Shown here one piece after another: positions 56,339-64,000 of a DNA stretch of 64,000 bases. The translations under genes were made by a program, and so were the position numbers. Position 1 is the first letter of the stretch, and each line of letters starts with the position of its first letter. The stretch covers positions 1-64,000 of the forward strand of contig JAQXJU010000064.1 in NCBI GenBank assembly GCA_029009115.1, given 5' to 3'. This DNA comes from Bacteroidales bacterium (GTDB lineage Bacteria; Bacteroidota; Bacteroidia; Bacteroidales; UBA932). The notes below the pieces were generated by a model, which was not told the origin of the DNA, did no database searches, and saw nothing but the letters and a program-made list of their open reading frames with translations.

Positions 56339-57669
56339 AACTTATCGTATGTCAGGACTATTTCATACAGGGCCGCAAAATTGGTTGTAGGCAGATCCAG
56401 CCTGTATGCCACGCCCTTTTCAGTATCTGAAAGAGTAAAAGTGTAATCCTTTGAGGAAGGTACGGTATAACTCTTCCCTCCGGCAAGTTCTTTCGGCTCA
56501 CCTGTTGCAGGATTGTCTGTGATAGCATATGCGATTGCCTTTCCTCCATTCCTTACATATACGGATACCAGTCTGAAATCAGGGAATGACGGAAGGAGCA
56601 TATAATCGTGGACTGAACCTCCGAAACGGAAACCAGACCCATTGGTAGAGCGCCAACTGTCACTGCCCTTATTGGCTGCAATATAGAAATAAAAAGCGGC
56701 ATCAGGATAGTCTTCCAGATAGTAAGGGCCTGAGAGTCCCTTTCCGCAAACGGTACTTATGCCAGGACGGCTGCCGACGAAAGGCCACCCGCCATTGACA
56801 AGTGAGGCGCCATCGTGAATCAGACATCTGACTACCTTGGTGGAAGACTCGAATACAAGCGACCAGTCAGCCTCCTTTCCGATGTTCAAAATATGACTGC
56901 GAATCAACTCAACGGCCTTGTCCGTAACTTTTTGGGCAGAAAGGTCAGAATTGTCAATCAGAGTAACTCTTAACCCCTTGCTCAATCTGACCGCAGGCAC
57001 AGGGACATAGTATTCCCCGGGCAGGAAAACAGACTCTCCGTCGGGAGGTAGCAGAACAATCGTATCGGATCCTTCTACGGACTCGGTCTTTAGAGTAGCC
57101 GGATTGTAATACAAGTTCCCACAAAGGGCCTCTCCTGCATTGGAAGCCAGCTTGACCTGCACTATATTATCTGAATTTATCTCGAATTTAATGAGAGTCA
57201 GGATATTACGCATAAGGACCTCGTTTCCCTTCACTTCTCCTATCGAGATATTCGAGGCTTTGGGTATGTTCCCCTTGACACAAACATAGGAGGATGGAAG
57301 GGACAACTGTATCAGATTCTGTTCCATATCCAGACTCACCGACTCCGATGAAGGATAGACAAAATATCTGGGAGTGAAAGCACTGCCGCAAGTAAGTTCA
57401 ATCCTTGCCGAATTACCCTCTGCCAGAACAGGTGCAAGATCTTTATACAGGGAATGTCTTTTCAGTTCGTCATAGGTAGCCAGACAACATAACCTGTCAT
57501 CTTCCTCCCAAATGATGCTGGAGGCCTGAAGTGTAGTTCTGGCAACATCGCTGTGAAGTGTCAGGACAAAGGTTGAGGAATGCTCTGTAAGGTTATCACC
57601 TTTGCTGCAGGCAACAAACAGAATCGTCCAAACGAACAGACTACCAATCAAGTTTATCTTCTTCATCAT
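56335..57669 (-). CDS. fimbrillin-like surface lipoprotein with C-terminal jelly-roll-like domain
   Basis: The product is 444 aa. A lipobox (FVACS) ends the signal peptide. Residues of about 30-270 share the fimbrillin-like layout with the 51789 gene (IIWEEDDRLCCLA, GEALCGNLYYNPATLK, ILNIGKEAD). The last 170 residues resemble a beta-sandwich binding domain. Its start overlaps the SusD gene by 29 bp, and it probably acts as a glycan-binding surface lipoprotein of the locus. Confidence 0.62.
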   Translation of the reverse strand: MMKKINLIGSLFVWTILFVACSKGDNLTEHSSTFVLTLHSDVARTTLQASSIIWEEDDRLCCLATYDELKRHSLYKDLAPVLAEGNSARIELTCGSAFTPRYFVYPSSESVSLDMEQNLIQLSLPSSYVCVKGNIPKASNISIGEVKGNEVLMRNILTLIKFEINSDNIVQVKLASNAGEALCGNLYYNPATLKTESVEGSDTIVLLPPDGESVFLPGEYYVPVPAVRLSKGLRVTLIDNSDLSAQKVTDKAVELIRSHILNIGKEADWSLVFESSTKVVRCLIHDGASLVNGGWPFVGSRPGISTVCGKGLSGPYYLEDYPDAAFYFYIAANKGSDSWRSTNGSGFRFGGSVHDYMLLPSFPDFRLVSVYVRNGGKAIAYAITDNPATGEPKELAGGKSYTVPSSKDYTFTLSDTEKGVAYRLDLPTTNFAALYEIVLTYDKL

Positions 57670-59512
57670 ATTTTTCGTTGTCTATGTTTCCTCCTCCTGT
57701 AACGGAGAAGCAAGCCTTGGATGAATTGAAATAATTCTGGTCCGATGAGTTGAGTGCCTGATTATACAGTATTTCGTATTCCGGATAATCGCACAGCAGA
57801 CAATTCCTGACATTGTCAAGGGTTCGGGGAAGTTCGTAACCTCTGGCATACCAATATACATTCCTGTATGTGCTCTGCTCATTTTCGAGCAGGAACTGAT
57901 GCAAAGGCTCATATACGTTATCCAGCAGCCATCTTGCCCCTCTTCTGTGTGAGTCAAACCATTCGTGGCCCTCTCCGCCCATTTCGAAAACCCGCTCCCA
58001 GAAGATTGCGCTGACGAGTTCATCTTTTGTAGCGAACTGCCCCTTAGTCCATGCGGGCTGTGAAGAAGGCTCACTGGCAGAATTTCTGGCCCTTTGGTGG
58101 ATGCACTCTATATAATCGTAAGAATCTCCCAGAGAGCCGTTGATTCCAAGTTCGGCACAGGCCTCGGCAGCGATGAAATACATCTCTGGAAGTCGCAACA
58201 GATAGTAATCGGCATATCCGGCATCCTGATCAAACTGGGGATAGAGATACTTCTTGAAATAGGCCTGATCTGTACTGTTCTTCATAGGATAGACCTCAAC
58301 CTTGCGAGCCTCACCGTAAGGATTGCCATTATTGTCGGCAGTTGCATAGTATTCATTATAGATGTATGAAGCATCGAGCCTGGGGTCGTTGCATCCCACA
58401 AAGAACTTGTCACTGCCTGAAGTCCGGACAGGGCCTCCATAAGTCCTCCCCCACTTTTGGAAGACATATCTGCATGGTCTGACCATTCCCGGGGTGGATG
58501 CGTGGGTCAGGAGTGTTGCATTCAGAGTTCCGACCATATAGGCAGGAAGAGAATAAGTGGAGGCGACAGAGCTGATGCCGCCGTTGGGAGTAACCTGAAT
58601 AGCAAATATTCTCTCTTCTGAGAAGAAAGCATTGTCCGCAGACTGTGGATCCCAGTTGAAAAGCGTCCTGTAATCTTCCTCCAGCGAATACGGGCCCTTG
58701 TTGATTACTTCATCAGCACACAGAAGAGCATTCTTCCAAGCCTTGGAGGCACTGTCAATCCCCAACTCACTGAAATCAGGGACAATCTCGCCGGAGGCTA
58801 TTGTCCCGAATGCCTGGTCGGAGGGAGAGGACAGGATTGAGGCTATCTGAAGGTACACCTGTGCGAGGAATGCTTTTGCGGCATATTTGTCAGCCCTGCC
58901 TGAAAGACCTGTAATCTCTTTCTGCCTTTCAGCGGTACGCATATTCTCGAAGGCATATTCCAAGTCTTTGAGAATCAAGTCATATACCTTTACGAAGGAA
59001 TCACGTTTGACATAAGCATCCTTGTCCGAACTCATCGGGGAGGTAAAAACAGGGACATCCCCAAACATTCTGACGGCATAGAAATACATTATTGCCCTGA
59101 TTAACCTGGCCTCACCCTCAATCTCGTCTTTCTGCTCCTGGGGCACAGGACTGGTTCTCAGCCCTTGAATGACTGAATTGGCAGTATTGATTGTGGTGAA
59201 CATTCCTGCCAGAATACTGCGTCCTGTATTCTGGTCCGCATAGAGTGTTCCCCTGAGGCACTGTTCCAGGGCAAGGCCACTGCGGGTATCTTTCCAGTGC
59301 ACAAGAGGCGATGCACAATTGAAGTTAAAGAACCAAGCAGAAGAGGTAAACACCTTGCCCATTGTTCCGTACAGGCCAAAAATCTGCGCATCAAGAGCTT
59401 TCTGCGTATCGAATGCGGAGCCTTGCAGAAGTCTCGTCGAAGGGTCCTCATCCAGAATCCGGCAGGACACCAGCGCAAATACAGCAACTATTACAGCAAA
59501 TATCTTCTTCAT
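57641..59512 (-). CDS. SusD/RagB family outer-membrane nutrient-binding lipoprotein
   Basis: The product is 623 aa. A lipobox (LVSCR) is followed by LDEDPSTRLLQGSAF, a typical SusD start, the TPR-like helices (EGEARLIRAIMYFYAVRMFGDVP, in parts) and a late YYLLRLPEMYFIAAEACAELG. SusD proteins cap the SusC transporter and bind glycan. The gene follows a SusC gene by 12 bp. Confidence 0.93.
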   Translation of the reverse strand: MKKIFAVIVAVFALVSCRILDEDPSTRLLQGSAFDTQKALDAQIFGLYGTMGKVFTSSAWFFNFNCASPLVHWKDTRSGLALEQCLRGTLYADQNTGRSILAGMFTTINTANSVIQGLRTSPVPQEQKDEIEGEARLIRAIMYFYAVRMFGDVPVFTSPMSSDKDAYVKRDSFVKVYDLILKDLEYAFENMRTAERQKEITGLSGRADKYAAKAFLAQVYLQIASILSSPSDQAFGTIASGEIVPDFSELGIDSASKAWKNALLCADEVINKGPYSLEEDYRTLFNWDPQSADNAFFSEERIFAIQVTPNGGISSVASTYSLPAYMVGTLNATLLTHASTPGMVRPCRYVFQKWGRTYGGPVRTSGSDKFFVGCNDPRLDASYIYNEYYATADNNGNPYGEARKVEVYPMKNSTDQAYFKKYLYPQFDQDAGYADYYLLRLPEMYFIAAEACAELGINGSLGDSYDYIECIHQRARNSASEPSSQPAWTKGQFATKDELVSAIFWERVFEMGGEGHEWFDSHRRGARWLLDNVYEPLHQFLLENEQSTYRNVYWYARGYELPRTLDNVRNCLLCDYPEYEILYNQALNSSDQNYFNSSKACFSVTGGGNIDNEKYDEEDKLDW

Positions 59513-59524
59513 TCTAGCGTTGCA

Positions 59525-62500
59525 TCAAAAAGAAAACTTCAAGTCCATACAGAATATCCGTGAACTGGGATAAGAACCGTTGTCAATGCCTATGCGTCTC
59601 ATATTGTCACCAAAACTGCTGACCTCGGGGTCCCAGCCCGAATACCTTGTCCATACATAAGGATTGCTGACCGACAAGCCTACGTTGAAGCTCCTCAGAT
59701 AGCGTTTCTTCAAGGGTTGCTTGTATGTAACTGACAGTTTTGAGATACGCAGATAACTTCCGTCCTCGACATTGAGCGAGGAGAACCATTGCGAATCAAG
59801 ATTAGAGACATACATTCCGAGTGCGGGATATACGGTCTGAGTGTTTTCCGGAGTCCAGGCCTTGACTACGGCATCCCTGAGGACATTATTCAGGTTGTTA
59901 TACTGGGTGTCAAGAAGTTGGTTGAGATTGGAATTGCAGATATCGTTCCCGTAGGAGCCATTGAAAGACATACTGAAACTGAAGCGTCCCCAACTCATAT
60001 CAAGTCCAAAACCGTAGGTAAAATCGGGATTGGGATCACCTATTATGGTGCGGTCCTCGTCATCTATGTATCCGTTGCCGTTAAGGTCGCAATACCTGAT
60101 GCTTCCGGGGCCTTTTTCTGTCCCCGCAGAGAAACCCGGACCGCTCTCCCCCTCCTGGACAATTCCATCAGTCTTCAGTCCGTAGAAAAGTCCTATCGGC
60201 TGCCCTTCGGCAAAGATATTCACTGCCTTGGCAAAGTAGCGGCCGTTTCCTATCTGGTCTCCGAGATAGTAATTGCATTTTACCTTCTCTTCTCCATTCA
60301 GGAAGATGTAGTCACCCTCGCTGTCAGTTCCGATATTGATAATACTGTTGCGGTTGAATGAGATGTTTGCATTCAGCATCAGTTCAAAATTACGGGTCTT
60401 GATGGGTACGGCATTGAGAGACAATTCCAGACCTTTGTTCGAAATTATTCCCTGATTCACCCACGTTGTTGAGAATCCGGAAGTTATAGCTATGTTCTTC
60501 CTATTCAGAAGGTCATAGGTGTACTTGTCATAGAGGTCTGCCGTCACAGCGAACCTGCCGTTCCATAATCCCAGATCCAAGCCCATATTCCACTGGCTCG
60601 TAGTCTCCCATTTCAGATTCGGGTTCGCAATATTGGAGGGGATGATTCCAACTGAGAAAGACGAATCGCTCGAGGGGTCATGAGAGGGATATTTGTTGGC
60701 CGAATAAGTAACATAAGTCTGATAAGGGCTGACACCGGCATTTCCAACCATTCCCCAGCCGAGTCTCAGCTTTGCGGATGACACTGTCTCGGAGTTGAAC
60801 CATGGTTCTTGACTGATTCTCCAGGCTGCAGCGAAGGACGGAAAGAATGAGTATCTGTTCTCTTTTCTGAAACGGCTGCTTCCGTCTGCTCGCAGGGTCC
60901 CGGTCAGTACATATCGGTCTTTGTAATTGTATATCAGCCTGAGGAACGCGGACATTGTACTTGACTTGCTTTCGCTGTAGGCTGTCATAGTATTGGGAGC
61001 CGAATTGATATTGTCCGACTGCAATTCGTATTGCCTGATGTTATACCCAAGCACAGACTGGGTAGAATTGAAGGAATCGGTATATGTCGCTCCGAGAGTC
61101 CCGGACACATTGTGAACCCTGGCAAAGACCTTGTTGAAATTCAGAAGAGCATCGACATTCCACCTCAATGCCACATCATCGTTTACAGAAGCGGTAGCAC
61201 CTCCGGAGGTGCGGTTGATTGAGGCACCCTTCCATTTGGTCCTTCTCGCAACATTGTAATCGGCACCGGCTGTGAGTTTGAAGTTTAGGCTCCTGCCGAG
61301 TTTCAGACTTGCATATGCGCTGGGGGTTATCCTGTACTGGAATCTTCTGTTGTAAGCGTCTTTTATCCACCTGTTAGGCGTTGACTTGCTGTCTTCCTCT
61401 ATCGTATCCCAGTCTTCGTCTGCATCGTCATAGTCAGACAGATTGCCGGAATAATACGGTTTAGAAACAAGAATGCTTCTCATCATAGAACCTGAAGCAA
61501 ACTGACGCCCCCCGTTCGACCCTTGCTGAAGACTCGAATTGACATTGGAAAGATTGAACTTGGTTCCGAGAGTAATTCTGTCCGCAATGGTCTTTTCAAG
61601 ATTCATCCTTACCGTCAGCTGGTTGCTTCCTGTTGTCCGTACGATACCATCATTTTTGTTGAAGCCAAGCGAGAAAGTATATGACATATCCTTGGGCCGT
61701 CCGGAAATTGAATAGTAATACCTCTGTCTGAAAGCATTTCTCAAAGAGTAATCCTGCCAATCTACAGGTGTGACCTTCAATTCGCCCCGGCTGGACGGAC
61801 TCACATAGTTGTCGAACATCCGGTTCAGGATATTGATACGCCCCTCGTTCAGGGTGTTGTCCTCTACATAACTGACATAATCATCGAAGGTCAGGACATC
61901 CAGCCTCTTGTATTTCGCAACATAGTCAAGCCCCGCAGAAAAGAAGACATCCTGCTTGTCCGTTTTAGCCATCCGGGTCGTTATCAGAACAACTCCGTTC
62001 GCTCCTTCGGACCCGTAAATTGCGGTAGCCGATGCATCTTTGAGAATCTCTATTGAAGCTATATCCCTGGGATTCAGTCCCATCAAGGAGTTTGTAGCCT
62101 CATAGGAGTCAGTATTATCGCTCCCGTATGAGAGCATTGATGATGAGTTGGCATCAGTCAGTATGATTCCATCGACAACAAATAAGGGCTGAGAAGAGCC
62201 CGTAAGCGATGACATTCCCCTGATACGGATATTTACGCCGGCATCGGGAGATGCGCTGTTTGATACAATCTGAACCCCCGAGGCCTTACCTTGCAGCAAT
62301 TGGTCTAGAGACGTGCTCTGGGCAGCCTTGCTGTCATCAACCGTAACGGAGGCAACACTACCGGTGAGGTCGGATTTGCGCATTGAGCCATAGCCTACCA
62401 CGACTATCTCCTCGAGTTGGGTTGCATCTTCGCGCAGGATGACATCAATGACATCCGACTTGTTCACCTTTACCCTCTGCTCCACGTAACTCAGGCAGGA

Positions 62501-62716
62501 GAATATAAGGACTTGGTTTTCTGCGGCGGGAAGATTAATCGAATAAGCTCCCTTCTCGTCACTTACCGTACCTATGTGAGATGAGCCTTCAAGCAAAACG
62601 GCCACACCCGGAACAGCCTTGCCCAAACCATCCTTGACGGTGCCTCGCACAAGAATACCCTGAGCCTGAAGCCCTATACTCAGAAAGACAGACAGAATAA
62701 TCAATATTTTCTTCAT
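59525..62716 (-). CDS. SusC/RagA family TonB-dependent outer-membrane transporter
   Basis: The product is 1063 aa. After a signal peptide comes a carboxypeptidase-regulatory-like domain (about 22-95), the TonB-box region (LEEIVVVGYG), the plug (LDQLLQGKASGVQIVS to GVVLITT, in parts) and a beta-barrel ending in the aromatic FCMDLKFSF. It imports oligosaccharides bound by SusD. It lies between a partial SusC gene and its SusD. Confidence 0.95.
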   Translation of the reverse strand: MKKILIILSVFLSIGLQAQGILVRGTVKDGLGKAVPGVAVLLEGSSHIGTVSDEKGAYSINLPAAENQVLIFSCLSYVEQRVKVNKSDVIDVILREDATQLEEIVVVGYGSMRKSDLTGSVASVTVDDSKAAQSTSLDQLLQGKASGVQIVSNSASPDAGVNIRIRGMSSLTGSSQPLFVVDGIILTDANSSSMLSYGSDNTDSYEATNSLMGLNPRDIASIEILKDASATAIYGSEGANGVVLITTRMAKTDKQDVFFSAGLDYVAKYKRLDVLTFDDYVSYVEDNTLNEGRINILNRMFDNYVSPSSRGELKVTPVDWQDYSLRNAFRQRYYYSISGRPKDMSYTFSLGFNKNDGIVRTTGSNQLTVRMNLEKTIADRITLGTKFNLSNVNSSLQQGSNGGRQFASGSMMRSILVSKPYYSGNLSDYDDADEDWDTIEEDSKSTPNRWIKDAYNRRFQYRITPSAYASLKLGRSLNFKLTAGADYNVARRTKWKGASINRTSGGATASVNDDVALRWNVDALLNFNKVFARVHNVSGTLGATYTDSFNSTQSVLGYNIRQYELQSDNINSAPNTMTAYSESKSSTMSAFLRLIYNYKDRYVLTGTLRADGSSRFRKENRYSFFPSFAAAWRISQEPWFNSETVSSAKLRLGWGMVGNAGVSPYQTYVTYSANKYPSHDPSSDSSFSVGIIPSNIANPNLKWETTSQWNMGLDLGLWNGRFAVTADLYDKYTYDLLNRKNIAITSGFSTTWVNQGIISNKGLELSLNAVPIKTRNFELMLNANISFNRNSIINIGTDSEGDYIFLNGEEKVKCNYYLGDQIGNGRYFAKAVNIFAEGQPIGLFYGLKTDGIVQEGESGPGFSAGTEKGPGSIRYCDLNGNGYIDDEDRTIIGDPNPDFTYGFGLDMSWGRFSFSMSFNGSYGNDICNSNLNQLLDTQYNNLNNVLRDAVVKAWTPENTQTVYPALGMYVSNLDSQWFSSLNVEDGSYLRISKLSVTYKQPLKKRYLRSFNVGLSVSNPYVWTRYSGWDPEVSSFGDNMRRIGIDNGSYPSSRIFCMDLKFSF

Positions 62717-62730
62717 TTCAATACAGGCTG

Positions 62731-64000
62731 TTAGAATGACAAAGTGATTCCTGCCATCATTAGTTTGGCAACAGGAACGCTGCCGTAGTCCAAACCTCTG
62801 GTGTATGGCGAGGAGAAGGAGTTTACATCTGGGCAGTAGCCCTCATACCCTGTCATAATCAAAGGATTGGTAAAGCTCAAGGTACAAGATGCGCCCCGTA
62901 TGAATGAGCGTTTCCCTACCGGAAGGTCGTAGCACAAGGATACCCTGCCAAGTCTCAGGAAAGAGGCATCACAGACATAGCGGTCGCTTACATAAGCACT
63001 CCCTTCAGAGAGCATCTTATTCATATCCAGAACTTTATGGCCCAGGGCACAATCAGCGTCAGCAAACAGGGAGATACGCTTCCATGCCAGTCTGACTGAA
63101 AGACCACCCAGAAACAACGGCGCTGTCCTACCAAGGACCACCCTATCCTCTGTTCGGGCAAGGCCGTCTCCGGTTTGGTCCTTGAAGTTGCCAGACGCAT
63201 CAGTTTCATATCCCAAGATGGATGAGACAGGCCAGCCAGTGGCATTGACACTCGTCTCGACTGATGCCCCTACTGACGGCCCATAGGAAGATGCATCCGA
63301 GACAGAGCAGATCTGGCTGGACTGGAATGCTCCGTTTGCAGAGACTCTCAATTTCAAATCTGACAGTTCAAGCAATTCTGCAGAAAGATTGAATTCAATC
63401 CCCTTGTTACGGATAGATGCTCTGTCTTCGGCAACTAGCTTTCCGGAAGAGAAGAACCACCTGTTGTGAATGCCTCTGGGCTCGCCGAAACAGAATACCG
63501 AGAATGTGTCATCGGACAATTTGTCATAATATGAGATTCCGCCGCTCAGACGTCCTTTAAGGAATGAGAAATCCACACCTGCATTCCACTCTCTGCTCCG
63601 GACCTTGTTGAATCCTTCATACAAGATCTCTGTTCCCTCTTCGGCTGTCACGAATGAGGCACCCGGCACGAATGAGCCTATAAGTTCATACGGAGAGAAC
63701 GACTCGCGACCAGCCTGCCCCCAACCGCCTTTCAGCCTGAGTTGTCCGTCTGAATGCGACAGTCTGGCGATGTCAAACCATGCAGAAATAGCCGGATACA
63801 ACGACAATGAAGACTCATATCTGGGGTTCTTGTCGGCTCTGACTGCAGCCGTAAGGCCGAATAAAGAAGCATATTTGAGATTAAGCGAAGTCAATGCTCC
63901 GACATTCGACATTGCCCTGTTGAATAGGTGGATATCCTGTTTTCCGGAGCTGAGGCTGATACTTCTTGCGCGCAGTTCGTGAGTGAAGAAATCCTTGCCA
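62731..64000 (-). CDS. second SusC-like TonB-dependent receptor, 3' part (runs off right edge)
   Basis: The frame is open from the stop at 62731 through base 64000; I translated past the ORF-track Met at 63912 and found no stop. About 420 residues of the barrel are visible, including WFDIARLSHSDGQLRLKGGWGQAG and the terminal LMMAGITLSF, typical of a SusC-like barrel end. It is directly followed, after 14 bp, by the second SusC gene, with no SusD between them. Confidence 0.85.
   Translation of the reverse strand, partial: GKDFFTHELRARSISLSSGKQDIHLFNRAMSNVGALTSLNLKYASLFGLTAAVRADKNPRYESSLSLYPAISAWFDIARLSHSDGQLRLKGGWGQAGRESFSPYELIGSFVPGASFVTAEEGTEILYEGFNKVRSREWNAGVDFSFLKGRLSGGISYYDKLSDDTFSVFCFGEPRGIHNRWFFSSGKLVAEDRASIRNKGIEFNLSAELLELSDLKLRVSANGAFQSSQICSVSDASSYGPSVGASVETSVNATGWPVSSILGYETDASGNFKDQTGDGLARTEDRVVLGRTAPLFLGGLSVRLAWKRISLFADADCALGHKVLDMNKMLSEGSAYVSDRYVCDASFLRLGRVSLCYDLPVGKRSFIRGASCTLSFTNPLIMTGYEGYCPDVNSFSSPYTRGLDYGSVPVAKLMMAGITLSF

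Overview
The window looks like a chromosomal segment of a Bacteroidales bacterium, probably from a gut or rumen community. Supporting signs are a SusC/SusD locus, many Bacteroidetes-type -7 promoter elements (TAnnTTTG), few Shine-Dalgarno sequences, lipoproteins with Bacteroidetes-style N-termini, and fimbrillin-like, golvesin-domain and Rpn proteins. Base composition is moderately GC-rich and genes are packed tightly, often with 1-8 bp overlaps. I cannot fix the genus; an uncultured lineage such as Cryptobacteroides or a Rikenellaceae relative is only a guess.

Layout. 1-2461: the 5' part of a DUF3868-like lipoprotein gene running off the left edge, an interspersed repeat array (A), and an Rpn-type nuclease gene. 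2694-3815: a catalytically degenerate M28 peptidase homologue. 3889-6752: a TPR protein and a YycJ-like metallo-beta-lactamase-fold protein. 6827-19255 (+): an 11-gene run with an MsbA-like ABC exporter, VanZ-like protein, golvesin/amidase wall protein, YhcH-like protein, the lipid cassette fakA-like / degV (fakB-like) / acetyltransferase-like / plsX / acp, a YqaA-type membrane protein and DUF1846. 35688 down to 19260 (-): another 11-gene run with a giant TPR protein, a beta-barrel, gyrB, an alpha-oxoamine synthase plus SDR (sphingolipid or sulfonolipid candidates), PgpH-like HD phosphodiesterase, a short trigger factor, a short ClpX, threonine dehydrogenase, Kbl and an M20 dipeptidase. 35769-44526: ftsE, nth, a phosphohexomutase, a THUMP-like methyltransferase, a DPP-IV-like peptidase, a RecD-like helicase and a membrane sensor-like protein. 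44587-47205: a ROK regulator, repeat array B, a YgbA-like gene and hsp20. 47478-54300: glnS divergent from yicC, then nitroreductase, metallophosphoesterase, fimbrillin-like and beta-helix lipoproteins. 54323-64000 (-): a polysaccharide-utilisation-like locus with two SusC genes (one cut by the window edge), one SusD, a fimbrillin-like lipoprotein and a heparinase II/III-like lyase.

How the genes fit together. The FakA/FakB/PlsX/ACP set would phosphorylate fatty acids and pass them to phospholipid synthesis or ACP. The AOS/SDR pair would start a sphingoid or capnoid base. Tdh and Kbl form the threonine-to-glycine pathway. The right end would bind, import and cleave a uronic-acid polysaccharide.

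The most unusual structure is a modular DNA repeat present at two loci 44 kb apart. It has 63-bp units around the near-palindrome GGTGAAWTTCACC plus one 27-bp hairpin module placed exactly midway between two cores, and both copies keep an open frame for a similar peptide. Also unusual are a ClpX without its zinc domain next to a trigger factor without its PPIase domain with no clpP between them, in-frame 42/45-bp tandem repeats near the N-termini of two exported proteins, and two promoters placed so close to their start codons that leaderless transcripts are expected.
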